A stretch of DNA of 5,568 bases, from assembly GCA_900548485.1 (NCBI GenBank), contig URKL01000139.1, forward strand, positions 1 through 5,568. Direction: 5' to 3'. This stretch comes from an uncultured Succinatimonas sp. (GTDB lineage Bacteria; Pseudomonadota; Gammaproteobacteria; Enterobacterales; Succinivibrionaceae). Of this stretch, positions 1 through 5,476 are shown piece after piece. Position 1 is the stretch's first letter; every line of letters starts with the position of its first letter. The notes below the pieces were generated by a model. That model made no database searches. It was not told the origin of the DNA and saw nothing but the letters and a program-made list of their open reading frames with translations. The translations under genes and the position numbers were made by a program.

Positions 1-445
1 CGAGAATATTGCCCTTTAGCGCCAGACTGGTGCCGATGGCAGAGAAGCCTTCATCATAACCTTCCTTGATCATAGCTGGGATAAGGATAGAACCGATAGC
101 GGCAACAGTAGCAGTACCAGAACCTGAGATAGCAGCGAAGAACATAGCGGCAACAACAGCTACGAAACCCATACCACCGCGAACACCACCGAAGAAGCAG
201 TTTGCTAAGTTAATTAAGCGCTTAGAAATACCGCCCTTGTCCATTAAGGAGCCTGCTAAAATGAAGAGCGGAATAGTGAGCAGAGTAAATTTCTGCACAG
301 TGGCTTGCATCATTGCAGGGACTACACCTAAAGGATCGCCTGTATATAACAAGGTGAAAATAGAGGCTAAACCTAAGGCTAAGGCAATAGGGATATTGAT
401 GAAGATCATCACGGCTAAAGAGCCAAACAGAATAATCTCGGTCAT
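1..445 (-). CDS. dctM: TRAP transporter large permease DctM, C-terminus cut by window edge
   Basis: This is the large transmembrane subunit of a TRAP transporter, the part that moves the substrate across the inner membrane using an ion gradient. Only the first 148 codons are present; the family is usually about 425 residues. The start is the ATG at 445-443, which overlaps the TAA of dctQ as TAATG, so the two are translationally coupled. Visible family features are hydrophobic helices at about 3-34 and 52-68, the LTIPLFILAGSLM segment (55-68), and the very conserved AISGSGTATVAAIGS block (105-119) followed by LIPAMIKEGYDEGFSA. After residue 136 (base 37 down to 1) the reading frame stays open, but the expected small-residue stretch leading to G-x-I-I-P-P-S is not recognisable; see the findings. 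Family assignment is firm; the substrate is unknown. Confidence 0.93.
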   Translation of the reverse strand, partial: MTEIILFGSLAVMIFINIPIALALGLASIFTLLYTGDPLGVVPAMMQATVQKFTLLTIPLFILAGSLMDKGGISKRLINLANCFFGGVRGGMGFVAVVAAMFFAAISGSGTATVAAIGSILIPAMIKEGYDEGFSAIGTSLALKGNIL

Positions 446-927
446 TATAATAACTCCTCTTTCTTGGCAGTACCGCGTTCTTCTCTATAGGTATATTGCC
501 AGAGACGGAAAATTGAAAGTACAGCAGAGAGTGGGATAGCAATACCGATCATCCAAATAGGCATTTCTAACACACCAGTTAACATATGGTAATGGGCCTG
601 ACGATAGACCATATCGATACCCCAAATTAACCAAATTAAGTAATTTGCTGTAATTAAGGTTACGCGAGTGTATCTTTGGATATTGCGAGCCTTGCCAGTA
701 AGCTTGTCAGTTAAATAAGAGAAGCCCATATGAGAGTCAGTCTTAAAAGCAGCAGCTGCAGCTAAGCAACAGACCCATACGAACATGGTAGTTACTAACT
801 CTTGAGTGAATGACAAGTTAATAAAGGAAACCTTACGTGAGAAAACGTTGATAAAGGTAACCACTGACATTATCACTAGCGCAATAGAGCACAAGTACTC
901 CTCAAAATAATTCCAAAAGTGTTTCAT
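445..927 (-). CDS. dctQ: TRAP transporter small permease DctQ
   Basis: This is the small membrane subunit of the TRAP transporter, which pairs with DctM in the inner membrane. The 160-residue length and four predicted helices (about 13-30, 44-62, 88-107, 122-141) are typical. Family signatures are the NVFSRKVSF segment after helix 1, then TQEL (E43), FVWVCCLAAAAAF (W51) and the DSHMGF histidine (H66), matching the usual EEL...FVW...GAA.A....H pattern. The tail is charged and cytoplasmic (YREERGTAKKEELL). Its ATG lies 2 nt beyond the dctP stop, and its ribosome binding site (AGAGGA) sits in the last codons of dctP. The stop overlaps the dctM start by one base. The short spacing shows it is in the middle of the operon. 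Confidence 0.95.
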   Translation of the reverse strand: MKHFWNYFEEYLCSIALVIMSVVTFINVFSRKVSFINLSFTQELVTTMFVWVCCLAAAAAFKTDSHMGFSYLTDKLTGKARNIQRYTRVTLITANYLIWLIWGIDMVYRQAHYHMLTGVLEMPIWMIGIAIPLSAVLSIFRLWQYTYREERGTAKKEELL

Positions 928-929
928 AA

Positions 930-1952
930 TTAATCCTCTAAATAGCCTTTGGTGAAGAGGTCGATGACATTCTTGCCAATAGTGGGTTCAAATTCAGTGT
1001 AAATGCCTTTACATTGCTCTTGGAACTCACCTTTAACTTCATCGGAAAGCTCGGTGATAATTACACCTTTTTGTTTTAAGCCTTCGATAATGTCACCTTC
1101 AGTTTTTGCCAAATAATCGTTACCCCAAGATAAAGCTTCGCTAGCTGCATCACGGATCATTTGAGCTCTATCATCAGGTAAGTCTTCTAAAGTTTTTAAT
1201 GACATAATCCAAATGGTGGTATCACGGACACCATCCCAAAGGGTTACATATTTTTGTACTTCATCGAATTTAGAAGAAGCGAAAACTGCAATCGGGTTTT
1301 CCTGACCGTCAATAGCTTGTTGTTGTAATGAGGTATAAACCTCAGAGAAGTCCATAGCTGTAGGGTTAGCATGGAAGTAATTGCGGTATAAGGAGATAAA
1401 GACGTTAGCACCAGGAACACGAATGTTCATAGCTTCTAAGTCTTTTGGACTTTTAATCTCTTTTTTGGAATTAGAAATTTGACGGGAACCTGCGGAGTTG
1501 ATACCCAGCATTTCCATTTCTATGTTATTACACCAAGAGTTAACTTCTTTATAAACCTTTTCACTTGAGCAGAACTTAAGTAAGTTGTCTTGATTTGGGA
1601 ATAAGAAAGGTAACCAGAAAGCGTAAAAACGTGGATCGTAGTTTGCAATGTTTGCAGGAGCACAGGAGTGAATATCGATATTACCAGTTTGGACTAATTC
1701 CAAAGCCTTAGTCAAATCACCACCTGATAAACCACAGTTTGTGAAAATATGAACTTCAATCTTACCGCCAGAATTTTTTTCAACAATTTCCTTAAACTTC
1801 ATAGCAGTTAAGTCAGTTAAAGAATTCGGGCTTTGGGTATGGGAGAAATTGATAACAGTAACGTTAGAGTCCTCATCACAACCTGTGAGAGTTACAACTC
1901 CAAACATGCCTGCAGACAACATTACCGCTGCGCTTAATAGTTTAATACGCAT
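930..1952 (-). CDS. dctP: TRAP transporter substrate-binding lipoprotein DctP
   Basis: This is the periplasmic receptor that captures an organic acid and delivers it to DctQM. The 340 residues begin with a signal peptide ending in a lipobox, L-T-G-C (22-25), so the protein should be lipid-anchored at C25. Most TRAP receptors are soluble, but lipoprotein forms are known. D26 at +2 is the inner-membrane retention signal of enteric bacteria, which suggests it stays next to the permease. Family marks are GSRQIS (R157), NIRVPGANVF (R178, the position whose Arg binds the substrate carboxylate in this family), NPTAMDFSEVYTSLQ (196-210) and the DGQENP motif (215-220). The substrate is therefore very likely a carboxylate. 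The start is well supported: a perfect AGGAGGT lies 7 nt upstream and overlaps the stop of the racemase-family gene. Substrate identity cannot be read from the sequence. Confidence 0.97.
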   Translation of the reverse strand: MRIKLLSAAVMLSAGMFGVVTLTGCDEDSNVTVINFSHTQSPNSLTDLTAMKFKEIVEKNSGGKIEVHIFTNCGLSGGDLTKALELVQTGNIDIHSCAPANIANYDPRFYAFWLPFLFPNQDNLLKFCSSEKVYKEVNSWCNNIEMEMLGINSAGSRQISNSKKEIKSPKDLEAMNIRVPGANVFISLYRNYFHANPTAMDFSEVYTSLQQQAIDGQENPIAVFASSKFDEVQKYVTLWDGVRDTTIWIMSLKTLEDLPDDRAQMIRDAASEALSWGNDYLAKTEGDIIEGLKQKGVIITELSDEVKGEFQEQCKGIYTEFEPTIGKNVIDLFTKGYLED

Positions 1953-1963
1953 GAAATTACCTC

Positions 1964-2632
1964 CTAGAGTAAACCTTTAACCTGTAAGGCTTTACGTAAA
2001 TCAATTGCGCCAAAGCGAGGAGAAGAGAGAACAACTTTTCCGGTTAACTTGGCAATATCTTCCTCACAATAGGCCATGGAGCCTTGGGCAAATAAAATTA
2101 CATCGCACTTAGGGGCAATTTCTTGAGCATACTTGCTCATTAAGGCTTTAAATTGATCTTCATCTAAGCCAAAGCCACCTTCAACTAATGCGTCAACCAT
2201 CTCTACTTCTTTACCCATTTCACGAGCAACTCTTAAAACGGTATTTTTAGTTGGATTTAATGTAGAGCTTAAAGTAGCCATAACGCCGATTCTTTTACCT
2301 TGACGTACAGCTTCACGGCACATTTCTTCGTCAATTCTGACAATCGGCACACCAACATATTTGGCAATTGATTGAGAGCAATCGGCAACATCGCCTACAG
2401 AGGAACAAATATTTAAAATTGCATCTGCACCTTGTTGGCAGGCATCCATATACATAGATACTAATCTTGCAGCAGGATTAGTATTTACACGATTGGCTGC
2501 AGCAACCTCTTTAATGATAGAAGGATCCTTAAGAGTAATGAGTTCGCACTCACCACACTGTTTTTTTACCTCACGCTCAACAAGCTCAATTAACTGCGGT
2601 GTAACACCGGTGTATACCAGCGCAATTTTCAT
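1964..2632 (-). CDS. Asp/Glu/hydantoin racemase-superfamily enzyme
   Basis: This is a 222-residue cytosolic enzyme of the aspartate/glutamate racemase superfamily, which includes racemases, maleate isomerase and arylmalonate decarboxylase. These act on carboxylates with one or two active-site cysteines. Visible marks are the N-terminal strand MKIALVYTGVTPQL, the first cysteine site LNICSSVGD (C76), RIGVMATLSSTLNPTKN (114-130), and the C-terminal site DVILFAQGSMAYCEED (177-192). In two-cysteine racemases the last site normally reads G-C-T/A; here it is AQGSMA, so the second catalytic cysteine appears absent (C189 is five residues beyond G184 and probably not equivalent). The gene is first in the operon, 11 nt before dctP, with AGAGGT 7 nt before its ATG. 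Its place beside a TRAP system suggests it acts on the imported acid. Superfamily is confident; reaction is not. Confidence 0.9.
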   Translation of the reverse strand: MKIALVYTGVTPQLIELVEREVKKQCGECELITLKDPSIIKEVAAANRVNTNPAARLVSMYMDACQQGADAILNICSSVGDVADCSQSIAKYVGVPIVRIDEEMCREAVRQGKRIGVMATLSSTLNPTKNTVLRVAREMGKEVEMVDALVEGGFGLDEDQFKALMSKYAQEIAPKCDVILFAQGSMAYCEEDIAKLTGKVVLSSPRFGAIDLRKALQVKGLL

Positions 2633-2639
2633 AAGAAAG

Positions 2640-2645
2640 ACCTCT
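2640..2645 (-). promoter_or_regulatory. Ribosome binding site of the racemase-family gene
   Basis: On the minus strand AGAGGT lies 7 nt upstream of the ATG at 2632-2630. This supports the chosen start of the first operon gene. Confidence 0.7.
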
Positions 2646-2672
2646 TTTTGGTGGAAAAATATAACTATGTTA

Positions 2673-2678
2673 ATTTTA
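2673..2678 (-). promoter_or_regulatory. Candidate -10 of the racemase-TRAP operon promoter
   Basis: TAAAAT on the minus strand (5 of 6 to TATAAT) would place transcription start near 2666, about 34 nt before the ATG. No good -35 is visible at the right spacing (ACAACA at 2701-2696). That position is covered by the CRP-like box at 2699-2714, as expected of an activator-dependent class II promoter. Inferred from sequence only. Confidence 0.5.
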
Positions 2679-2698
2679 GTTAAATATTGTTAGAATGT

Positions 2699-2714
2699 TG
2701 TGAAAGAGATCAAA
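2699..2714. promoter_or_regulatory. CRP (cAMP receptor protein) binding site, 9 of 10 core bases
   Basis: The sequence reads TGTGA-N6-TCAAA against the consensus TGTGA-N6-TCACA. Its centre at 2706.5 is about 40.5 bases upstream of the predicted start of the racemase-TRAP operon, close to the -41.5 of class II CRP-activated promoters. It would put uptake of the TRAP substrate under carbon-catabolite control. It assumes a CRP orthologue in this organism, which the window does not show. Confidence 0.6.
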
Positions 2715-2741
2715 GTTTTGAATTTATGTTTTTGTATGTTA

Positions 2742-2757
2742 ATAAAAGCGCTTATAT
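2742..2757. promoter_or_regulatory. Palindromic candidate operator centred on AAGCGCTT
   Basis: ATAAAAGCGCTTATAT is symmetric at 14 of 16 positions and is the only GC-rich core in the intergenic region. It directly follows one ATGTTAAT copy. It could be the binding site of the neighbouring DeoR-type repressor or of another regulator; the regulator assignment is inference. Confidence 0.35.
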
Positions 2758-2894
2758 ATCAATGATTATATAAAATACAAAATTTAACAAATCTTAAAGT
2801 TGTGATATAAACCAGAAGGATTTTTAATTTTTATAAGTAATTTATTGTTAAAAATTGTTTATGTATGTTTAATCATGTTAATATTTGTGTATTC

Positions 2895-2900
2895 TATAAT
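2895..2900 (+). promoter_or_regulatory. Perfect -10 (TATAAT) of the DeoR-family gene promoter
   Basis: TATAAT here predicts a start near 2907 and a leader of about 42 nt. At the proper spacing the -35 is poor (TCATGT at 2873-2878) and overlaps the ATGTTAAT copy at 2875-2882, so repressor binding there could give autoregulation. Confidence 0.5.
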
Positions 2901-2948
2901 TGTATTAACGTAATTAGTATTTTTCTCCTTATAGCTTTGGAGTATGTC

Positions 2949-3707
2949 ATGTTACCTATTGAAAGAAGGCAAAAGATTTTAGATTGCGTGAAGCTTAGAG
3001 GCGCAGTATCAATTAATGATTTAGTTAATATTTTAGCTGTTTCACATATGACGGTACGTCGAGATCTTGAAAAGCTTGAGCATGAGGGTTTAGTTGTCTC
3101 TGTAAGTGGTGGTGTACAAATTTCGAAGAAACTTAGTACCGAGCCTTCGCGTATAGCAAAAGCAGAAATGGCTGCGGTTGAAAAAGAGCGTATTGGTCGC
3201 TATGCAACGACCATTATTCCTGAGGGAGCATGCATATATTTAGATGCAGGAACTACATCTTTAGCATTAGCGCACTTTTTAACTAATCGAGAAGATCTAA
3301 CTATTGTTACTAATGATTTTGCGGTATTAAATTTCCTTTCTGATAATGGAATGAATAATGTTATTCATACAGGAGGACAATTACGTCCACAAAATATGTC
3401 AGCAGTAGGTCTTTTAGCTGCACGTAATATTGAGTCTTTGAATTTTGATATTGCCTTTTTATCAGCATCTTCTTGGGATTATCGTGGAATTACTACGCCT
3501 GATGTTGATAAGGTGATAGTTAAGCAAGCTGCAGTAAAATCCGCAAGACGAAAAGTTTTAATCTGTGATTCTTCAAAATACTCACAGGTAGCTACCTATG
3601 TAGCTGTTAAATTAAGTGAATTAGATATGATGATTACAGATAGCGCTTTGCCTGATAATGCTAGAGAAATTTTGCAAAGCAATCATATTGAGGTAAAGCT
3701 TGTATGA
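2949..3707 (+). CDS. DeoR-family transcriptional repressor, YgbI-like
   Basis: This is a 252-residue DNA-binding regulator. The N-terminal helix-turn-helix spans about 3-56 (PIERRQKILDCVKLRGAVSI, then recognition helix VSHMTVRRDLEKLEHEG at 31-47), followed by VSGGVQ. The C-terminal sugar-phosphate-sensing domain shows YLDAGTTS (97-104), TNDF (121-124), HTGG (140-143), FLSASSWDYRGITTPD (170-185) and LICDSSKYSQVA (204-215). The VSHMT helix and the SASSW...RGI(S/T)TP and K-YSQVATY segments resemble, from memory, E. coli YgbI, encoded beside four-carbon acid-sugar catabolic genes. The start at 2949 is preferred because GGAG lies 6 nt upstream and the DeoR domain begins there. An in-frame ATG at 2865 would add 28 hydrophobic residues with no family match. 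It is transcribed away from the racemase-TRAP operon, its likely target. The effector is unknown. Confidence 0.95.
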   Translation: MLPIERRQKILDCVKLRGAVSINDLVNILAVSHMTVRRDLEKLEHEGLVVSVSGGVQISKKLSTEPSRIAKAEMAAVEKERIGRYATTIIPEGACIYLDAGTTSLALAHFLTNREDLTIVTNDFAVLNFLSDNGMNNVIHTGGQLRPQNMSAVGLLAARNIESLNFDIAFLSASSWDYRGITTPDVDKVIVKQAAVKSARRKVLICDSSKYSQVATYVAVKLSELDMMITDSALPDNAREILQSNHIEVKLV

Positions 3708-3784
3708 TCTAAGAGCGTCTCTTATGACTTGTGGGTTTTGCTGTAAAGTAGATATTTATCTTTTATTTTAGAATTCCAATCATA

Positions 3785-3809
3785 AAAGCAGAACTAAAAG
3801 TTCTGCTTT
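3785..3809. terminator. Bidirectional intrinsic terminator between convergent genes
   Basis: A perfect 11-bp stem, AAAGCAGAACT with AGTTCTGCTTT, closes a 3-nt AAA loop. Short T runs sit at both ends (TTTA on the plus strand, TTTTAT on the minus strand). It lies 78 nt after the DeoR-family stop and 46 nt after the minus-strand isomerase stop, so it can end both transcripts. A smaller 6-bp hairpin (TAAGAG-CGT-CTCTTA, 3710-3724) follows the DeoR stop directly but has no T run. Confidence 0.85.
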
Positions 3810-3854
3810 AACATAATCAGTTAGAAATCCTTCACTTCTAAGGCGAGGGATAAA

Positions 3855-4778
3855 TTATTTTGCAAGATAGAACTCTAGCATAATTTGTTTTAAGAAATCG
3901 GTACCATATTCAAAAGCACGATCGTTTAAACTTATATCATCTTGTCTAAATTCAATGGCAGCTTTTATACCACTGTCTTGATTGATATTAGTTTTGTAAG
4001 CATGAGAGAACATTTGCTCTGCTGCTTTTACAGTTAAAAATCCTGGTAAACCTGGCAAAATATGGTTATCGCCATATAAAGGATTATTAAAATCTAAGAC
4101 AGCATTTGACAGATGAATGTTCTCAACAAAAGGAGCAACTAAATCTATAGCTTCACATAGATCTTCACGATTTAAAGCTGTATGAGCTGTATCTAAGCTC
4201 AATTTTACGTTTGTGTGTTCTTTAGAGATTATTTCAAATAATTCTCTAGCATCGCGAGTACTTCCTAAGAGTTTTTTCTTATGTGCAAAACGATCTAAAG
4301 GCTCTAAAAGCACGGTAATGTTTTGCTTTTTAGCATAAGTGGCAATTTCTCCAACGGATTCAATTAAAGCTTTATAGGCAGAAGATCTTTCTAAAATGCC
4401 GACATTAGGTCCTGCATTGATACCAATATGCGTAGCACCAGTTTCACAGGCATCATCTAAAATAGCTTTTACTGCATCTACAGCTTTTTTTCGTTGAGCT
4501 TCATCTAAAGCATTGAGATTTACTGAAGGCTCACATAAACGTTCAGTAGCCCAAATTACACAGCTTGAAATCTTACAACCCTTAGTTTTTAAAGCAGAAG
4601 CTACTTTTTTTCTTAACTTAGCATCAATAATAGGGAGCAACTCTAGAGATTTGAAAAAGCCATCTTGAATTACATGTTCTACTTTGGAGATGATGAATTT
4701 TTCATCATCTTTACGGCGATAATAGGCCTCTGCTAATAATACAGAAGGAATGATATAGGATTTTTTATCTAAAGCCAT
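3855..4778 (-). CDS. Xylose-isomerase-like TIM-barrel sugar isomerase/epimerase
   Basis: This is a 307-residue cytosolic protein of the AP-endonuclease-2 / xylose-isomerase-like TIM-barrel fold, which includes hydroxypyruvate isomerase, D-tagatose/psicose 3-epimerases and IolE/IolI. These use a divalent metal to interconvert ketoses, aldoses or keto acids. Likely metal ligands are E159 in VLLEPLDR, D196 in LSLDTAHT (with H199), H222 in ENIHLSNA and E276 in AIEFR. This Glu-Asp-His-Glu order and spacing fit the metal-dependent ketose epimerases. The GDNHILPG loop (236-243) is also typical of this fold. The start is supported by AGGAG 6 nt upstream (4785-4789). It is a separate unit, convergent with the DeoR-family gene and ended by the hairpin at 3785-3809. 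It may share a pathway with the TRAP operon, but this is inferred only from proximity. The exact sugar is unknown. Confidence 0.88.
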   Translation of the reverse strand: MALDKKSYIIPSVLLAEAYYRRKDDEKFIISKVEHVIQDGFFKSLELLPIIDAKLRKKVASALKTKGCKISSCVIWATERLCEPSVNLNALDEAQRKKAVDAVKAILDDACETGATHIGINAGPNVGILERSSAYKALIESVGEIATYAKKQNITVLLEPLDRFAHKKKLLGSTRDARELFEIISKEHTNVKLSLDTAHTALNREDLCEAIDLVAPFVENIHLSNAVLDFNNPLYGDNHILPGLPGFLTVKAAEQMFSHAYKTNINQDSGIKAAIEFRQDDISLNDRAFEYGTDFLKQIMLEFYLAK

Positions 4779-4940
4779 GCACAGCTCCTATTAAAGCTCA
4801 AAAGCTTAGTAATACTTATAAATTTTGTTGAAATGCAAATAAATTCGTATCTTTAGTTTATACGTCACTATTAAATTTACAATACCCAATTATTTGATTT
4901 GCAAAGAAGATCGCAAGCTTATAGTTAAAAGTTAATAAAC

Positions 4941-4968
4941 AATTTATAAAAATTTTTTTTGTAGTCAA
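4941..4968 (-). promoter_or_regulatory. Weak candidate promoter for the isomerase gene
   Basis: On the minus strand TTGACT (4968-4963, 5 of 6 to the -35 consensus) is followed after 16 nt by TAAATT (4946-4941, 4 of 6). Start would be near 4935, about 55 bases from the CRP box centre, giving a leader of roughly 155 nt. An A/T-rich alternative closer to the gene (TATAAG, about 45 nt before the ATG) is equally possible. Confidence 0.3.
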
Positions 4969-4982
4969 AAAAAGAAAATTTT

Positions 4983-4998
4983 TGTAAAACAGATCACA
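4983..4998. promoter_or_regulatory. Second CRP-like site, 9 of 10 core bases
   Basis: TGTAA-N6-TCACA differs from consensus TGTGA-N6-TCACA at one base, and the right arm AGATCACA matches the extended consensus exactly. It lies 205 bp before the isomerase start, upstream of a TTGACT element. It suggests that this unit and the TRAP operon share catabolite control, or that an unannotated transcript starts nearby. Confidence 0.55.
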
Positions 4999-5121
4999 AG
5001 TGAATCGATATTCAGTTAAAACTAAAGTCTTAAAATCTATCATAGGTTGGATATCGTTATATCGTAGTGGTGTTCTACCAGACTCCTTCTAGCAATTACC
5101 GACTTAATGTAGAGGCTTAAG

Positions 5122-5145
5122 AAAAAAAATCATCTGCTCTTGCAG
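5122..5145 (-). terminator. Weak possible terminator with an eight-U tract
   Basis: On the minus strand a short hairpin (CTGC-AAGA-GCAG) is followed by ATGA and eight T's. The stem is only 4 bp, so this is marginal. If real, it ends a minus-strand transcript originating between here and the barrel gene, or read-through from that gene. Confidence 0.25.
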
Positions 5146-5381
5146 TTATCTAATAAGTTAGAGCCAAATTAATGGTAAATTTCTTATGATCTTTAAGTAC
5201 AAAGTTTTGTGTACCTAGATTTTGATAAAGTACGGCAGAGCTTCTTATGTTTGGGTAAAAATTAATGAAAGTCAGGATTGTGAGAGAGAAAAGAGGAACA
5301 AACTTAAATTATTGTTAATGTTTTATCTATAGATTTAATGAAAAAAAGAGGATATTGCTAACTTCTTTGGAGAAGAGTTAT

Positions 5382-5410
5382 AAAGTCCGACCTAGAAAGA
5401 TCGGACTTTT
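5382..5410. terminator. Hairpin terminator downstream of the outer-membrane barrel gene
   Basis: A perfect 9-bp stem, AAAGTCCGA with TCGGACTTT, encloses a 10-nt loop, with short T runs on both strands (TTTTAT on plus, TTTAT on minus). It lies about 70-95 nt after the minus-strand barrel stop. It can end that gene's transcript, or a plus-strand transcript from the gene-poor region. Confidence 0.6.
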
Positions 5411-5414
5411 ATGA

Positions 5415-5455
5415 ACTCGAATTAGTGTTTTATAAAAACTTTAAAAAATTCGAGT
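5415..5455. repeat. Inverted repeat ACTCGAATT / AATTCGAGT with nested hairpin
   Basis: The arms at 5415-5423 and 5447-5455 are perfect 9-bp complements. The AT-rich loop itself contains GTTTT-ATA-AAAAC (5427-5439). It starts about 20 nt after the barrel gene stop and precedes the stronger hairpin at 5382-5410. It may stabilise the 3' end of the barrel mRNA or form part of a double terminator. Confidence 0.5.
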
Positions 5456-5476
5456 AAAAAGATAAGTTTTTTGAGC

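Larger units (their letters stand above)
2633..2948. promoter_or_regulatory. Divergent control region between the TRAP operon and the DeoR repressor gene
   Basis: This 316 bp AT-rich stretch carries the promoters of both flanking units and no convincing gene. It contains the CRP box (2699-2714), three exact copies of ATGTTAAT on the plus strand (2667-2674, 2736-2743, 2875-2882), a looser fourth copy ATGTTTAAT (2865-2873), and the palindrome AAGCGCTT (2746-2753) within a 16-base 14/16 palindrome (2742-2757). A second lone TGTGA half-site is at 2801-2805. The layout, a repressor gene transcribed away from the operon it probably controls, is classic for DeoR-family regulation. Confidence 0.7.
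4779..5476. other. 698-bp gene-poor region upstream of the isomerase gene
   Basis: No convincing protein gene is visible on either strand. Open frames are short, AT-driven and lack ribosome binding sites or family-like sequence. The part nearest the isomerase gene (4779-5000) probably holds its promoter, including a CRP box at 4983-4998. The central part (5044-5380) is less AT-skewed in places and could hide a small RNA or decayed sequence. The part nearest the barrel gene (5382-5455) carries two hairpins that probably end transcription from the right. Confidence 0.5.

Noticed and set aside
66..542. Open frames of 157 codons on the plus strand and 106 codons on the minus strand
   Set aside because: Both overlap dctM and dctQ in other frames, have biased low-complexity or unnatural composition, and show no family features.
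2493..2693. A 66-codon plus-strand open frame
   Set aside because: It is antisense to the start of the racemase-family gene and to its promoter, without a family match.
2801..2816. A third CRP-like site starting TGTGA at 2801
   Set aside because: The second half reads CCAGA and does not match TCACA, so it is only a lone half-site.
2865..2948. A 28-residue upstream extension of the DeoR-family protein from the ATG at 2865
   Set aside because: It would add a hydrophobic segment not seen in the family and would start upstream of the perfect TATAAT at 2895-2900. GGAG is correctly spaced for the ATG at 2949, where the DeoR domain begins.
4858..5043. A 61-codon minus-strand open frame in the gene-poor region
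   Set aside because: It is AT-driven (rich in Phe, Ile, Asn, Lys), has no ribosome binding site and no recognisable family, and it covers the CRP box and candidate promoter.
5050..5100. A tRNA-like stretch on the minus strand (GGTAGAACACC) resembling a D-arm
   Set aside because: No acceptor stem, anticodon arm or GTTCGA T-loop can be built around it.
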